Assembly (NCBI RefSeq): GCF_046098205.1
Contig: NZ_JBJURJ010000023.1
Span: 40,257-104,256, forward strand
DNA length: 64,000 bases
Direction: 5' to 3'
Source: Paenibacillus_AR mesotrionivorans
Lineage (GTDB): Bacteria > Bacillota > Bacilli > Paenibacillales > NBRC-103111
The position numbers and the translations under genes are program-made. The notes under the pieces were generated by a model. It was not told the DNA's origin, did no database searches, and saw only the letters and a program-made list of their open reading frames with translations. Positions 33,294 through 43,106 of this stretch are shown here, piece by piece. Every line of letters begins with the position of its first letter. Position 1 is the first letter of the stretch.

Positions 33294-34694
33294 TTAAAGG
33301 TTATGCACGGACTCCTTAAACATGCTACCCCGCTCTTCATAAGAGGAAAACATATCCCAGCTGGCACAGGCGGGCGACAGCAGAACCACATCGCCTTCTT
33401 GCGCAAATCCAAACGCCGCCTCCACCGCTGCCTGAAGAGCTTCCGCAGGGGTGTTAGCAGTATCGACGGTTTTGATCAGCTTGATTCCCGCCAATTCGGC
33501 AGCATGGGCGATTTTGTGCCGGGTTTCCCCCAGCGCCGCCACTGCCTTGACCCGCTCGCGGAAATGGGGAACCAGATCCAGATAGTCCATTCCCCGCTCC
33601 AGTCCGCCGGCAATAAGCACGATAGGACGGTCAAAAGCTTCCATAGCCTTCACGGTGGCCGCCGGATTGGTGGCTTTGGAATTATTGTAGTAGGCGATCC
33701 CGTTTTTCTCCCGGACAAACTCCAGACGGTGCTCCACACCGCGGAACTCGCGCAACGCCTTGGCGACGGCGGCCACATCCGCTCCTGCGGACAGGGCAGC
33801 GGCGACGGCAGCCAGCGCATTCTCCACGTTGAACTCCCCGGGAATGCCCACCTCCGCCGCGGGAAGCACCTGCACAGGCGCAGCCTCCGGCCCGGCCTTA
33901 TACATGATACAGCGCTCCGGTGCAGCGGAAAGATAAACCCCGGCCTCCAGCTCCTCCTTCATGGAGAAGGACAGCACACGCGCCTGCAGAGCAGGAATCA
34001 GGGACCGGCAATAAGCATCGTCCCAATTCACCACCGCCACATCCTCCGGCTCCTGGTTGGCAAACAGCTTGGCCTTGGAGCCTGCATAATCCTCCATGGT
34101 GCCATGGTAGTCCAAGTGGGTTTCATAAACATTCAGCAGCACGGCGATCCGCGGACGGAACTGCTGGGTACCCTTCAGCTGGAAGCTGGAGAGCTCTACC
34201 ACCATCCAATTTTCCGCCGTCGCCTCCTCAGCAGCATCGCACAGAGACCGGCCGATATTGCCGGCAACAATGGGATGAAGCCCTGCTTCGTCGAGCATCC
34301 GGCCGATCCACGTGGTCGTGGTGGTTTTCCCGTTGGAGCCGGTAATGCCGATCATCGGCGCCTGGCAGATCCGGTAGGCCACCTCCACCTCGGTCACCAC
34401 CTCAATGGACAGCTCCAGCGCTTGGGCCACCGGAGGTGCTTTGTAGGGAATGCCCGGATTTTTCACCACCAGGGCTACACCTTCATGGATCAGCTCGGGA
34501 GGATGCCCCCCGCAAACGACAGAAATACCCAGAGCCTCCAGTTCGTCGGCCTCCGGGCATTCCTCGCGGTTCTTTTTATCATTGACGGTCACGATGGCAC
34601 CGTGTTGGTGAAACAGCTTGGCAACAGCCACACCGCTTTTCGCCAAGCCCAATATGATAACCTGCTTCTGTTGATACCAGCCTGGCTCTCTCAT
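33294..34694 (-). CDS. murD: UDP-MurNAc-L-alanine:D-glutamate ligase MurD
   Basis: ATP-dependent Mur ligase adding D-Glu; 466 residues. N-terminal Rossmann domain (VIILGLAKSGVAVAKLF), P-loop GITGSNGKTTTTTWIG, conserved VYETHLDYHGTMEDYAGSKAKLF with the metal His and the carbamylated Lys, and NNSKATNPAATVKAMEAF. All ligase signature residues I can check are present, which contrasts with the MurF of this cluster. Start at ATG 34694, directly after the mraY stop. Confidence 0.96.
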   Translation of the reverse strand: MREPGWYQQKQVIILGLAKSGVAVAKLFHQHGAIVTVNDKKNREECPEADELEALGISVVCGGHPPELIHEGVALVVKNPGIPYKAPPVAQALELSIEVVTEVEVAYRICQAPMIGITGSNGKTTTTTWIGRMLDEAGLHPIVAGNIGRSLCDAAEEATAENWMVVELSSFQLKGTQQFRPRIAVLLNVYETHLDYHGTMEDYAGSKAKLFANQEPEDVAVVNWDDAYCRSLIPALQARVLSFSMKEELEAGVYLSAAPERCIMYKAGPEAAPVQVLPAAEVGIPGEFNVENALAAVAAALSAGADVAAVAKALREFRGVEHRLEFVREKNGIAYYNNSKATNPAATVKAMEAFDRPIVLIAGGLERGMDYLDLVPHFRERVKAVAALGETRHKIAHAAELAGIKLIKTVDTANTPAEALQAAVEAAFGFAQEGDVVLLSPACASWDMFSSYEERGSMFKESVHNL

Positions 34695-34697
34695 GCC

Positions 34698-35663
34698 CTA
34701 GAACACCCCGTTCAAATATAATCCGATTCCGGCAAGCACCAGTCCCGCCAGCCAGAAGGAGATAACAACCTTCCATTCGCTCCAGCCCACCAGCTCGAAA
34801 TGATGGTGGATCGGGCTCATTTTGAACACACGCTTGCCCCTGGTTTTGAAGGATGCCACCTGGATGACTACAGACAGCAGCTCAAACACAAACACACCGC
34901 CGATAACCAGGATAAGCAGCTCGGTTTTGGTGAGGATCGCTACCGCCGACAGCGCTCCGCCGATTCCAAGCGACCCCGTATCTCCCATAAACACCTTGGC
35001 CGGATGGGCGTTAAAGACCAGGAATCCCAGCACAGCCCCCACCATGGATGCTGCCAAAATAGCGGATTCCGGATGATGGCCCTTCATGGCAATAATCAGG
35101 AAGGCGCCAAACGCCACAGCGCTGGTACCTGACAGCAGGCCGTCCAGTCCATCCGTGAAGTTCACGGCATTGGACATACCCAGCATCATAATCACGACGA
35201 AGGGGTAATACAGCCAGCCCAAAGGAATAGACACATCCGTCAGCGGGATGAACAAATCGGTGGAATGGCCAATGCGGTACAGCATGTAGCAGACAAAGCC
35301 GGAAACCAGCAGTTGGCCCAGAAGCTTTTGTCTGGCCGTCAGCCCCAAGGAGCGTTTGAACAGAATTTTGATGTAGTCGTCCAAAAAGCCCACCAGGCCA
35401 TAACCCAGCGTAGCCACCAGCAGGATGACCAGCTCTTCATTTTTGTCCGAGAACCGCAGAGCGGCTACGGACAAAGCCAATAATATAATGATGCCGCCCA
35501 TGGTGGGCGTTCCCGCTTTTTTCTGGTGGCCCTGAGGGCCTTCCTTGCGGATCTGCTGGCCGAACTTCATCCGGCGCAGAAGCGGAATGAACAGCGGCCC
35601 CGCCAACAGGGCAAATAAAAACGCAACTCCCATGGGAAACAGCACTTCTTTAAGATCGATCAC
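34698..35663 (-). CDS. mraY: phospho-MurNAc-pentapeptide translocase MraY
   Basis: Integral membrane enzyme that makes lipid I from UDP-MurNAc-pentapeptide and undecaprenyl phosphate; 321 residues, about ten membrane segments. Catalytic motifs GFLDDYIKI, NAVNFTDGLDGL and SPIHHHFELVGW are intact, as is KKAGTPTMGG. The start is GTG with GGGGG nine bases upstream; no in-frame ATG fits. It lies between murF and murD. Confidence 0.96.
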   Translation of the reverse strand: MIDLKEVLFPMGVAFLFALLAGPLFIPLLRRMKFGQQIRKEGPQGHQKKAGTPTMGGIIILLALSVAALRFSDKNEELVILLVATLGYGLVGFLDDYIKILFKRSLGLTARQKLLGQLLVSGFVCYMLYRIGHSTDLFIPLTDVSIPLGWLYYPFVVIMMLGMSNAVNFTDGLDGLLSGTSAVAFGAFLIIAMKGHHPESAILAASMVGAVLGFLVFNAHPAKVFMGDTGSLGIGGALSAVAILTKTELLILVIGGVFVFELLSVVIQVASFKTRGKRVFKMSPIHHHFELVGWSEWKVVISFWLAGLVLAGIGLYLNGVF

Positions 35664-35690
35664 AACATTTTGCCCCCTGTAATGACATTC

Positions 35691-37082
35691 CTAGACGCCT
35701 GTCAGCACCTCTACCAGTTCGTCGAGTCCCAGCATCTTGGAGCCCTTGACCAAGATGGCATCCTTGTTATCCGCCTCCGCCGCCACGGCGTCGATCAGCT
35801 CCGCCTTCTCCTGGAACCACTTGACCCGTCCCGGCGGCTGGCCTTTCCCTGCTTCAGACGCAATATGCCTGGCCAATGTTCCATAGGCGAATACCTTATA
35901 GATCTCCGGAGCCGTAAGCATCGCCCCGATCTCCTTGTGGTACCGCACCTCATCCGGTCCCAGGTCGGTCATATCCCCCAGCACGACGATTTTGCGCTCG
36001 TAGCCGGACAGCTCCTTCAGCAGCTCGATGGCCGCCTTCATGGACGTCGGAGTAGCACTTAGTGAATCATTGAAAATCACCGCGCCCGAACGTGTGTACA
36101 TCGGCACAAGCCGAGAATAGCTCCGCTCCAGGCTGTTCATGCCGGTTACGGCATCCTGGTCGCACACGCCCATATACTTGGAGAGGGCGGCTGCAGCCAG
36201 CGCGTTCATAATATTATGCAATCCCAGCAAAGGTACGCGGAAATAAGAGGCTGTGGGCAAATTAGTCTTAAAGCAGGTGCCCTCCAGCTCGTTCATAATC
36301 GCGATGGGATAGATATCGCATGTATCCGAGGAACCGAAACGATAGGTCAGAAGCCCGTCAGGTTTGTTGGCCGAGGCCAGCATTTCCCCCAGAAGCGGCT
36401 CCTCTCCGTTATAAACCAGCAGCGAGCCGGGCAGAAGCCCCTCGGCCACCTTCATGGTTGCTGCCGCCACCTCGCGCCGGCTGCCCAGTACCTTCAATTG
36501 GGTTTCCCCCACATTGGTAATAATGGCCGCCTCCGCACGTATAAACCCGGCCTGCTCCGCCAGATCCTCCTGTTCGTTCCATTGGAGCTCGAACACCGCC
36601 ATCTCCATGGATTCATCCATCCGGAGAATGGCACAGGCCAGATCGGTTAACGGATGGTCCACCCCGCCTTCCGTTTGAAAGGTTTTGTAGGTGGTGGCCA
36701 GCATGGTCGCCAGCACATCCCGGGTGGTGGATTTGCCGTCGCTGCCGGTGACGGCGATGGCGCGGGCCGGCAGCTCCTTGCGGTAAGCGGCAGCCAGCTT
36801 CAGCAAAGCCGTCTTCGCGTCCTCCACACAGATGGACGGAATCTGGCCCGGATACTCCTCTATATGTCCCGCCTGGCGCAGCATGGCTGCTGCTCCGCGG
36901 CGCACCGCCTCCTCCGCCAGTTCCAGTTTATCCCCCTGATCTTCAGACAGAGGGATATAGAGACAGCCCGGACGGACCTCCTCGGGATGAAGCGCTACAC
37001 CTTTTATTTCCACCTCTCCGAACAGGTCGGGCACACTGCCCTCCGCCATCCGGGCGATATCGCTCAGCTTTCTTGTTATCAA
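35691..37082 (-). CDS. murF: MurF-type Mur ligase, divergent at active-site positions
   Basis: In the murF position (murE-murF-mraY), 463 residues, expected to add D-Ala-D-Ala to UDP-MurNAc-tripeptide. The P-loop VTGSDGKSTT (111-120) and LGLHNIMNALAA (286-297) are kept. Other family motifs are changed: the usual NN-x-IG-x-P-L loop reads GGVDHPLTD (139-147), GESH reads GETQ (192-195), the carbamylated-Lys position is Thr209, DAYNANP reads DSLSATP (339-345), and KGSRGM reads KGSKML (446-451). The frame is full-length, so this is not a simple pseudogene. The start is TTG with AAGGAG nine bases upstream, overlapping the murE stop by four bases. Confidence 0.85.
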   Translation of the reverse strand: MITRKLSDIARMAEGSVPDLFGEVEIKGVALHPEEVRPGCLYIPLSEDQGDKLELAEEAVRRGAAAMLRQAGHIEEYPGQIPSICVEDAKTALLKLAAAYRKELPARAIAVTGSDGKSTTRDVLATMLATTYKTFQTEGGVDHPLTDLACAILRMDESMEMAVFELQWNEQEDLAEQAGFIRAEAAIITNVGETQLKVLGSRREVAAATMKVAEGLLPGSLLVYNGEEPLLGEMLASANKPDGLLTYRFGSSDTCDIYPIAIMNELEGTCFKTNLPTASYFRVPLLGLHNIMNALAAAALSKYMGVCDQDAVTGMNSLERSYSRLVPMYTRSGAVIFNDSLSATPTSMKAAIELLKELSGYERKIVVLGDMTDLGPDEVRYHKEIGAMLTAPEIYKVFAYGTLARHIASEAGKGQPPGRVKWFQEKAELIDAVAAEADNKDAILVKGSKMLGLDELVEVLTGV

Positions 37083-38569
37083 TGCTTCCGACTCCTTAGC
37101 GCGGCCCTTGCTTCTTCCCGGTCATCGAAATGATGGGTGGCGCCATTTATAATTTGATAGGTTTCATGACCTTTTCCCGCAATTAATACTACATCCTTGG
37201 GGCTTGCCATTTCAATAGCCAATTGGATGGCTTCCCGGCGGTCGGCAACCAGCCTGTAGCTCTCAGGAGTAAAGCCTCCCTCCAGCACACCCGGCTCGAT
37301 GTCCCGCAGAATCGACTCCGGGTCCTCCGAACGGGGATTATCCGAGGTGACGAACACATAATCGCTGAACCGGGCGGCAATGCGCCCCATAATCGGACGT
37401 TTGGTCCGGTCCCGGTCGCCTCCGCAGCCGAAAACAGTAATCACCTTGCCCTCCGCCACTTCCTTCACGGCTGCAAGGGCATTCTCCAGGCCGTCGGGCG
37501 TATGGGCGTAATCCACCAGGATCTGAAAGTCCTGATCTTCTCCCACCGCTTCCATACGGCCTTCCACCGGGGGAATGGATTCCAGACTCTTCACGGCATG
37601 CTCTAAGGATACACCTTCCAAAAGGCAAACCGCAACCGCTCCGAGGGCATTGTAGACATTAAATTTGCCCACCAGCCGGAGATTCACGTCCGCATCTCCT
37701 AGCCAGGTGCACAGCCGGAAAAGGGTTCCTTGGCTGGTGATCCGGATCTCACGCGCGCTCACATCCGCAGCCTGCTCCACACCATATGTGACAACCTCCA
37801 CAGCGGTTTGGGCGGCAAAATAGGCGCTGGCCGGATCATCCGCATTCAGCACAGCATAGCTGCGCCCGTCGGGATCGGACATTCCGCCGTTGCCCAGGCG
37901 GGAGAACAGCAGCCCCTTGGCCTGGCGGTAATTGTCCATGGTTTTATGGTAATCCAGGTGATCCTGGGTCAGATTGGTGAAAAGCGCGGTGCGGAACCGG
38001 GTTTCCTTCACCCGGCCCAGATCCAGGGCATGGCTGGAGGCCTCCATCAGGCAGTACTGCACTCCCTCTTCCGCCATCCTCCGCAGACTCTCCTGCAGCT
38101 CCAAGGGCTCGCGGGTGTTGGTGGAACCGGTGGGATAGGAGGTGTTCCCGATTCTCATCTCGATATTGCCCATCAAACCGGTAACATACCCGCGGTCAGA
38201 CAGAATCTTTTCCATTATATAGGTGGAGGTGGTTTTACCGTTGGTTCCCGTTACGCCGATGACCTTCAGCCGGGTGCTGGGATAACCGTTAAAGCAGGCG
38301 GCAATAGCAGCCAGAGCATGCCGGGCGTCCTTCACCACCAGCATAGGCACCGCAAGAGGCAGCGCCTCCTCCACAACCAGAGCGGCTGCACCGGCCTCCA
38401 CGGCTGTGGCGGCGTATTGGTGTCCGTCTGAAACCAGCCCTCTTACGCATATGAACAAATCGCCGGGCTTCACCTTGCGGGAATCCGCCTGAATGCCCCG
38501 AATCTCTACATTTCCATCGCCAATCAGCCTATGTACGGCGAATAGTCCCGCCAACTCCTGCAGCTTCAT
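37079..38569 (-). CDS. murE: UDP-MurNAc-tripeptide synthetase MurE (meso-DAP)
   Basis: Adds the third stem-peptide residue; 496 residues. P-loop GVTGTNGKTTSTYIM, LTQDHLDYHKTMDNYRQAKGLLF with the carbamylated Lys, HTPDGLENAL, and DNPRSEDP, the motif selecting meso-diaminopimelate rather than lysine. GKGHETYQ is near the C-terminus. AGGAGG precedes ATG 38569. It predicts A1-gamma-type, meso-DAP peptidoglycan as expected for Paenibacillus. Confidence 0.97.
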   Translation of the reverse strand: MKLQELAGLFAVHRLIGDGNVEIRGIQADSRKVKPGDLFICVRGLVSDGHQYAATAVEAGAAALVVEEALPLAVPMLVVKDARHALAAIAACFNGYPSTRLKVIGVTGTNGKTTSTYIMEKILSDRGYVTGLMGNIEMRIGNTSYPTGSTNTREPLELQESLRRMAEEGVQYCLMEASSHALDLGRVKETRFRTALFTNLTQDHLDYHKTMDNYRQAKGLLFSRLGNGGMSDPDGRSYAVLNADDPASAYFAAQTAVEVVTYGVEQAADVSAREIRITSQGTLFRLCTWLGDADVNLRLVGKFNVYNALGAVAVCLLEGVSLEHAVKSLESIPPVEGRMEAVGEDQDFQILVDYAHTPDGLENALAAVKEVAEGKVITVFGCGGDRDRTKRPIMGRIAARFSDYVFVTSDNPRSEDPESILRDIEPGVLEGGFTPESYRLVADRREAIQLAIEMASPKDVVLIAGKGHETYQIINGATHHFDDREEARAALRSRKH

Positions 38570-38595
38570 GCTTATTTCCTCCTGTTATCAACATA

Positions 38596-40509
38596 TCAGT
38601 CCGATAAATAAATCCGTACCGTGGAGCCTTGGGGTAGCCGTGTGCCCGCTGCCGGAAGCTGGCTCATTACCTTGGAGCCGGTGCCGGACTTGGCCAGGAC
38701 CAGGTCGGAGCGGATGTCCTCGTAAATATCCTGGATGGTCATACCCACCATATTGGGCACCTCCACGTCGGGGATATCCGGGTATTTGTATTCCTTTTGG
38801 ATTTGATCCTTGCTGGGCTCCACCTTCATATAACGAAGGGAGTCGGCCATAATGTTGCGCACAATGGGTGCGGCGATGAGACCGCCGAACTGGATGCCCT
38901 TGGGATTGTCCACGGCTATGTAAACCACCAGCTTGGGATTATCCGCAGGGGCGAAGCCCACAAAGGAAACGATGTGCTCGCTGGCGGAGTACCGGCCGTT
39001 GACCACCTTCTGGGCCGTACCTGTTTTGCCCCCGACCCGGTAGCCGTCCACAAAGGCATTGCGGCCTGTGCCCAGGGCCACCACCTTCTCCAGGGATTCC
39101 CTGACCTTCTGGGAGGTTTCGGGACTGATAACCTCCCGGACCACCTCCGGCTTCGCCGATTCCACCATCTCCCCCGTAACCGGGTGATACCAGCCTTTGG
39201 TGACGTGGGGCTTATACAGCTTGCCTCCGTTCACCGCCGCTGAGACAGCAGTAATCTGCTGGATCGGCGTGACCGACACACCTTGCCCGAAGGCGGTAGT
39301 GGCCAGCTCCACAGGGCCGACCCGGCTGGGCTTAAACATGATGCCGTTTTCCTCGCCCATCAGGTCAATGCCTGTTTTTTTGCCAAAGCCGAATTTGCCG
39401 ATGTAATCAAACAGGGTTTCCTTCCCCAGATTCTGGCCCATGACCACAAAGCCGGGGTTGCAGGAGTTCTCCACCACCTGCTGGAAGGTTTCACTGCCGT
39501 GGCCGCCGCGTTTCCAGCAGCGCAGCCGGGCGCCCCCCACCTCTATATAGCCGGGATCATAGAAGGGATCGCTCAGATTCACCTTATTCTCCTGCAGCGC
39601 TGCCGCCAGGGTAATGATCTTGAAGGTGGAGCCGGGCTCATAGGTCATCCAGATAGGCAGATTCCGGTTGTACACCTCGGAGGGATACTCCCTGAATTTC
39701 CCCGGATCATAGGTGGGCCTGCTGGCCATAGCCAGAATTTCCCCGTTGGTCGGGTCCATGGCAATGCCGATGATCCGGTCCGGCTGATGCTGCACCATCG
39801 CCTGGTCCATTTCCCGCTCCATGACGGATTGGATGTAGTGGTCCAGGGTCAGCTGCAGATTAAGCCCGTCCTGGGGTGCGTTGTATTGATCCGTAGAACC
39901 GGGCATGGTACCGCCGCTTGCGGTGGAGAGAAACGACACTCCTCCGCGTATGCCTTGCAGCAAATTATTGTACGAAGCTTCCACTCCTGTCAAGCCCTGA
40001 TTATCAATTCCAGTAAAGCCCAATATATGGGAAGCCAGGGTTCCAAAAGGGTAATAGCGCTTATTGTCCTCCGCCACCACAATGCCCGGCAGCTTCAGCT
40101 TGTTGACCTCCTCCGCCTTCTCCGGCGAAATCTTCCGGCCGCCCGGCTGGATCCGCTCGATCATGGAGCGTTTTTTGAGAATATCCAGCACCGATTGCTC
40201 AGAGATCTGCAGGACCTGGGCCAATTGGCGGGCCGTATCCTCGGGATCCTTAATTTGGGCCGGTATGGCCATAATGGTAGGTGTGGATACATTATACGTC
40301 AGCTTAACGCCGTTTCTGTCCCACACCTCTCCCCGCTTCGCTTCAAACGGAATATTGCGGCGCCAGGATTCCTCCGCTTTCTCCGCCAGGTCCGGCCCCA
40401 TCCACAACTGCACGTATGCCAAACGGATAATCAGGGCGGCGAACAGGACTGTCCCCCCCAGCATGGCATACCATAATCGGCGACGTATGGTTACATTGGA
40501 AACCCGCAC
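38596..40509 (-). CDS. spoVD: stage V sporulation protein D (class B PBP, one PASTA)
   Basis: Transpeptidase needed for spore cortex; 637 residues. Membrane anchor at about 12-34, PBP dimerisation domain, then the transpeptidase with Ser294-x-x-Lys297 (EPGSTFK), Ser349-Cys-Asn351 and Lys495-Thr-Gly497. One PASTA domain ends the protein (PDVEVPNMVGMTIQDIYEDI), the SpoVD plan. The start was set at GTG 40509 with GGGGGAG upstream; a longer frame to 40890 is only pbpB overlap. It follows pbpB by about 140 bases. Confidence 0.95.
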   Translation of the reverse strand: MRVSNVTIRRRLWYAMLGGTVLFAALIIRLAYVQLWMGPDLAEKAEESWRRNIPFEAKRGEVWDRNGVKLTYNVSTPTIMAIPAQIKDPEDTARQLAQVLQISEQSVLDILKKRSMIERIQPGGRKISPEKAEEVNKLKLPGIVVAEDNKRYYPFGTLASHILGFTGIDNQGLTGVEASYNNLLQGIRGGVSFLSTASGGTMPGSTDQYNAPQDGLNLQLTLDHYIQSVMEREMDQAMVQHQPDRIIGIAMDPTNGEILAMASRPTYDPGKFREYPSEVYNRNLPIWMTYEPGSTFKIITLAAALQENKVNLSDPFYDPGYIEVGGARLRCWKRGGHGSETFQQVVENSCNPGFVVMGQNLGKETLFDYIGKFGFGKKTGIDLMGEENGIMFKPSRVGPVELATTAFGQGVSVTPIQQITAVSAAVNGGKLYKPHVTKGWYHPVTGEMVESAKPEVVREVISPETSQKVRESLEKVVALGTGRNAFVDGYRVGGKTGTAQKVVNGRYSASEHIVSFVGFAPADNPKLVVYIAVDNPKGIQFGGLIAAPIVRNIMADSLRYMKVEPSKDQIQKEYKYPDIPDVEVPNMVGMTIQDIYEDIRSDLVLAKSGTGSKVMSQLPAAGTRLPQGSTVRIYLSD

Positions 40510-40651
40510 GGGCGCTCTCCCCCATTCGCAAATAGTCAGACTCGTACAATTCATGACTATTCGGGACAAACAGGGGTTAGAACAAGCTCGTGCGGGAGGT
40601 ATCGCATCGTATATGAGGGGCAAATGGGGTATTTTATTTCCCCGCAGTCTC

Positions 40652-43057
40652 TTATGGCTTTTGGGACGTCTGCGGCGGGGGAGTCGGTGAAGAGGATGCC
40701 GCTCCCGCCGGCTTTCCGGAAGGTGTTGACTTTGGCGGGGGCGTTGGCGTCGCTGCCTTGCCCGAAGGGCTGGGAGTAGCCTTGGCTTTGCCGCTTGGTA
40801 AAGGCGTCGCAGAATGTTCCGCCGCTTCCGGCTCAGCGCCATCCGAACCCGGCTTAAGGGTGAGCAGCAGCTCCCGGTTATTCTCATCACCCGTCACCGT
40901 CTGGCCGACCACATAACCTTCCCCTTCCGTCTTGCACTTCAGGTCGGTTAACGAACAGACCTCCAGCGCATCCCGCAGGGACTTGCCGGCCAGATTGGGA
41001 ATATTGGCCGTCTCCTCCTCCTGGGTCATCAGATACACCCGCTGGGTACTGGAGATTTTCGTATCGGGCAGAGGAATCTGCTTCAGCACATCTCCCCCGG
41101 AGCCGATCACCTCCGCCTTAAGCCCGGCCTGGTTTAATGTGGTTTTGGCGGCTGAGACAGCCATCCCCACCACATTAGGCACCGGTGAAAGAGTCTCTAT
41201 CTTGGCCATCTGGGCTGCGCTGGCTTCAGAGGTTACCCCCAGATAGCTCAGCGATTGGGAGATAATCTCCTTAAAAGCAGGGGAGGCCACCTCGCCGCCC
41301 AGATGATAATCCTTCTTCAAATCAGGCACATCGGCGACAATGACCACCACAATCTTGGGGTCATCCACTGGAGCGAAGCCGGCGAAGGTAATCAGCCACT
41401 TACCGTCCGCGTATCCCTTCTCCCCCGGAATAACGATGTTGGCGGTGCCGGTTTTGCCGGCGATCCGGTAACCGTCGATATAAGCCCGCCAGCCTGTGCC
41501 CATTTCCCGGTTGGACACCACCTGCTCCAGGTCCATCCCAACCTCCTTGGCTGTAGCCTCGGAAACCACCTGACGTACCATGGTGGGGGTATTGACCTGA
41601 ACCGGCTCATTGGTAACGGGATCGAGGATTTCTTTAATAATGTACGGCTTCATCAGCTTGCCGCCGTTGGCGATGGCCCCGTAGGAGGCCAACTGCTGGA
41701 TGGCGGTGACGGTCAATCCCTGTCCGTAGGTAGAGGTGGCAAACTCTGATTTATACTTCATTTTCACGACGCCGGCCGCTTCTCCAGGCAGATCGATTTG
41801 CGTAGGAGTGCCAAAACCGAAATTGGTAATATACTGGCCAAGTTTCTGGGTGCCCAGCTTTTCGATGCCCAGCTTGACGAAGGCCACGTTACTGGAGCGG
41901 AGCAGTCCCTCCATATAGGAGATTTTGCCCCAGCCGACGGTATTGTGGTCATGCAGCCGGCGGTCATCCACCACAATGCTGCCTGACTGGTAGGTATCGT
42001 TGGGGTTGAACATGTTTTCCTCCATAGCCCCTGCCAGGGTAACCAGCTTGAAGGTGGAACCGGGTTCATACGCATAGGATACGGCATTGTTGCTGAACAC
42101 GGCGGGGTTGGAAGCAGCCTCCCAATATTTATTGGGATTATAATCCGGCGCATTGGCCATCGCCAGGATTTCTCCGGTTTTGGGATTGGCGGCAATGGCC
42201 GTTACACTCCTGGGGTTCCATTTTTCATAGACCTGGCGGATGGCGTTTTCCACATAATACTGAATGGTCTGGTCCAGGGTCAGAACCACATTTTTCCCGT
42301 TGACGGGTGCCGTATAGGACATCTTGCCGTTGGGAATTTCCACTCCCTTGCGGTCGCTTTCCTTGTTAAGTTCGCCCGGAGTCCCCTGAAGCAGATCATT
42401 CAGGGAGTATTCCAGCCCGTACCCGCCTGGTTTATCCCACTTATCCATATACCCCAATACATGGGATGCCAAATTTTTGAACGGGTAGGCCCGCCGGCTG
42501 GTTTTGGTCAGGTAAATCCCCACATCCTTGGTATCCAGCTTTTTGCCTTCGGTTTCTTTGTTCCTCAGCTCAATTTTGAGCTTAAGCTCCTCGATCAGCG
42601 CGTCAACCTTTTCCTTGGTTTCAGAATCGATCTTGTAGCCCTCGCTCTGAACCTCCACCGCCATCATCATTTCTTCGCTGTTGGGTCTTTTGCGGGTAGC
42701 CATCTCATAAATTTTGCTCTCCAGCTTGGCCGTTGCTGCAGGATCGCTGCTTGTGGCCAATACCGCGGATAGTCCCTGGGAGATATCCCGCTCCAGCCCC
42801 TTGGTTTTGATCACCTGGGGATTCAACGTCACGATGTAAGCGATGCCGTCTTCTGCCAAGATTTTTCCATTGCGGTCGGTTATGGTTCCCCGCTCCGCCG
42901 GAATTGTCTTGGATTCCTGCCATTTCTTCTCCGCCCTGGCCAGCAGCCACTCGTGGTCAACCACCTGTACCCAATAGATCTTGACGATCAGCCCAAGAAA
43001 AAAAAGGGTAAAAAACAGGCCGATAACCAATGAACGGCTACGCGTTAGCTTCTCCAT
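40652..43057 (-). CDS. pbpB: division transpeptidase PbpB (PBP2b/FtsI), two PASTA domains
   Basis: Class B penicillin-binding protein for septal peptidoglycan; 801 residues. Membrane segment at 8-31, dimerisation domain, and transpeptidase motifs Ser334-x-x-Lys337, Ser388-Ser-Asn390 and Lys535-Thr-Gly537. Two PASTA domains follow (from PVPNVVGMAVSAAKTTL and ANIPNLAGKSLRDALEV). The last 60 residues are a low-complexity Pro/Ser/Thr/Lys tail with PSGKA repeats, which B. subtilis PbpB lacks as far as I know. It follows ftsL by 49 bases. Confidence 0.95.
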   Translation of the reverse strand: MEKLTRSRSLVIGLFFTLFFLGLIVKIYWVQVVDHEWLLARAEKKWQESKTIPAERGTITDRNGKILAEDGIAYIVTLNPQVIKTKGLERDISQGLSAVLATSSDPAATAKLESKIYEMATRKRPNSEEMMMAVEVQSEGYKIDSETKEKVDALIEELKLKIELRNKETEGKKLDTKDVGIYLTKTSRRAYPFKNLASHVLGYMDKWDKPGGYGLEYSLNDLLQGTPGELNKESDRKGVEIPNGKMSYTAPVNGKNVVLTLDQTIQYYVENAIRQVYEKWNPRSVTAIAANPKTGEILAMANAPDYNPNKYWEAASNPAVFSNNAVSYAYEPGSTFKLVTLAGAMEENMFNPNDTYQSGSIVVDDRRLHDHNTVGWGKISYMEGLLRSSNVAFVKLGIEKLGTQKLGQYITNFGFGTPTQIDLPGEAAGVVKMKYKSEFATSTYGQGLTVTAIQQLASYGAIANGGKLMKPYIIKEILDPVTNEPVQVNTPTMVRQVVSEATAKEVGMDLEQVVSNREMGTGWRAYIDGYRIAGKTGTANIVIPGEKGYADGKWLITFAGFAPVDDPKIVVVIVADVPDLKKDYHLGGEVASPAFKEIISQSLSYLGVTSEASAAQMAKIETLSPVPNVVGMAVSAAKTTLNQAGLKAEVIGSGGDVLKQIPLPDTKISSTQRVYLMTQEEETANIPNLAGKSLRDALEVCSLTDLKCKTEGEGYVVGQTVTGDENNRELLLTLKPGSDGAEPEAAEHSATPLPSGKAKATPSPSGKAATPTPPPKSTPSGKPAGAASSSPTPPPQTSQKP

Positions 43058-43106
43058 GTTTTCACCCTGCTTTACATATGTAATTAGTCATCCTCAATCA
43101 CGGTCC

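Noticed and set aside
32676..34721. 681-residue plus-strand open frame
   Set aside because: Antisense to spoVE and murD; sequence has no domain-like pattern.
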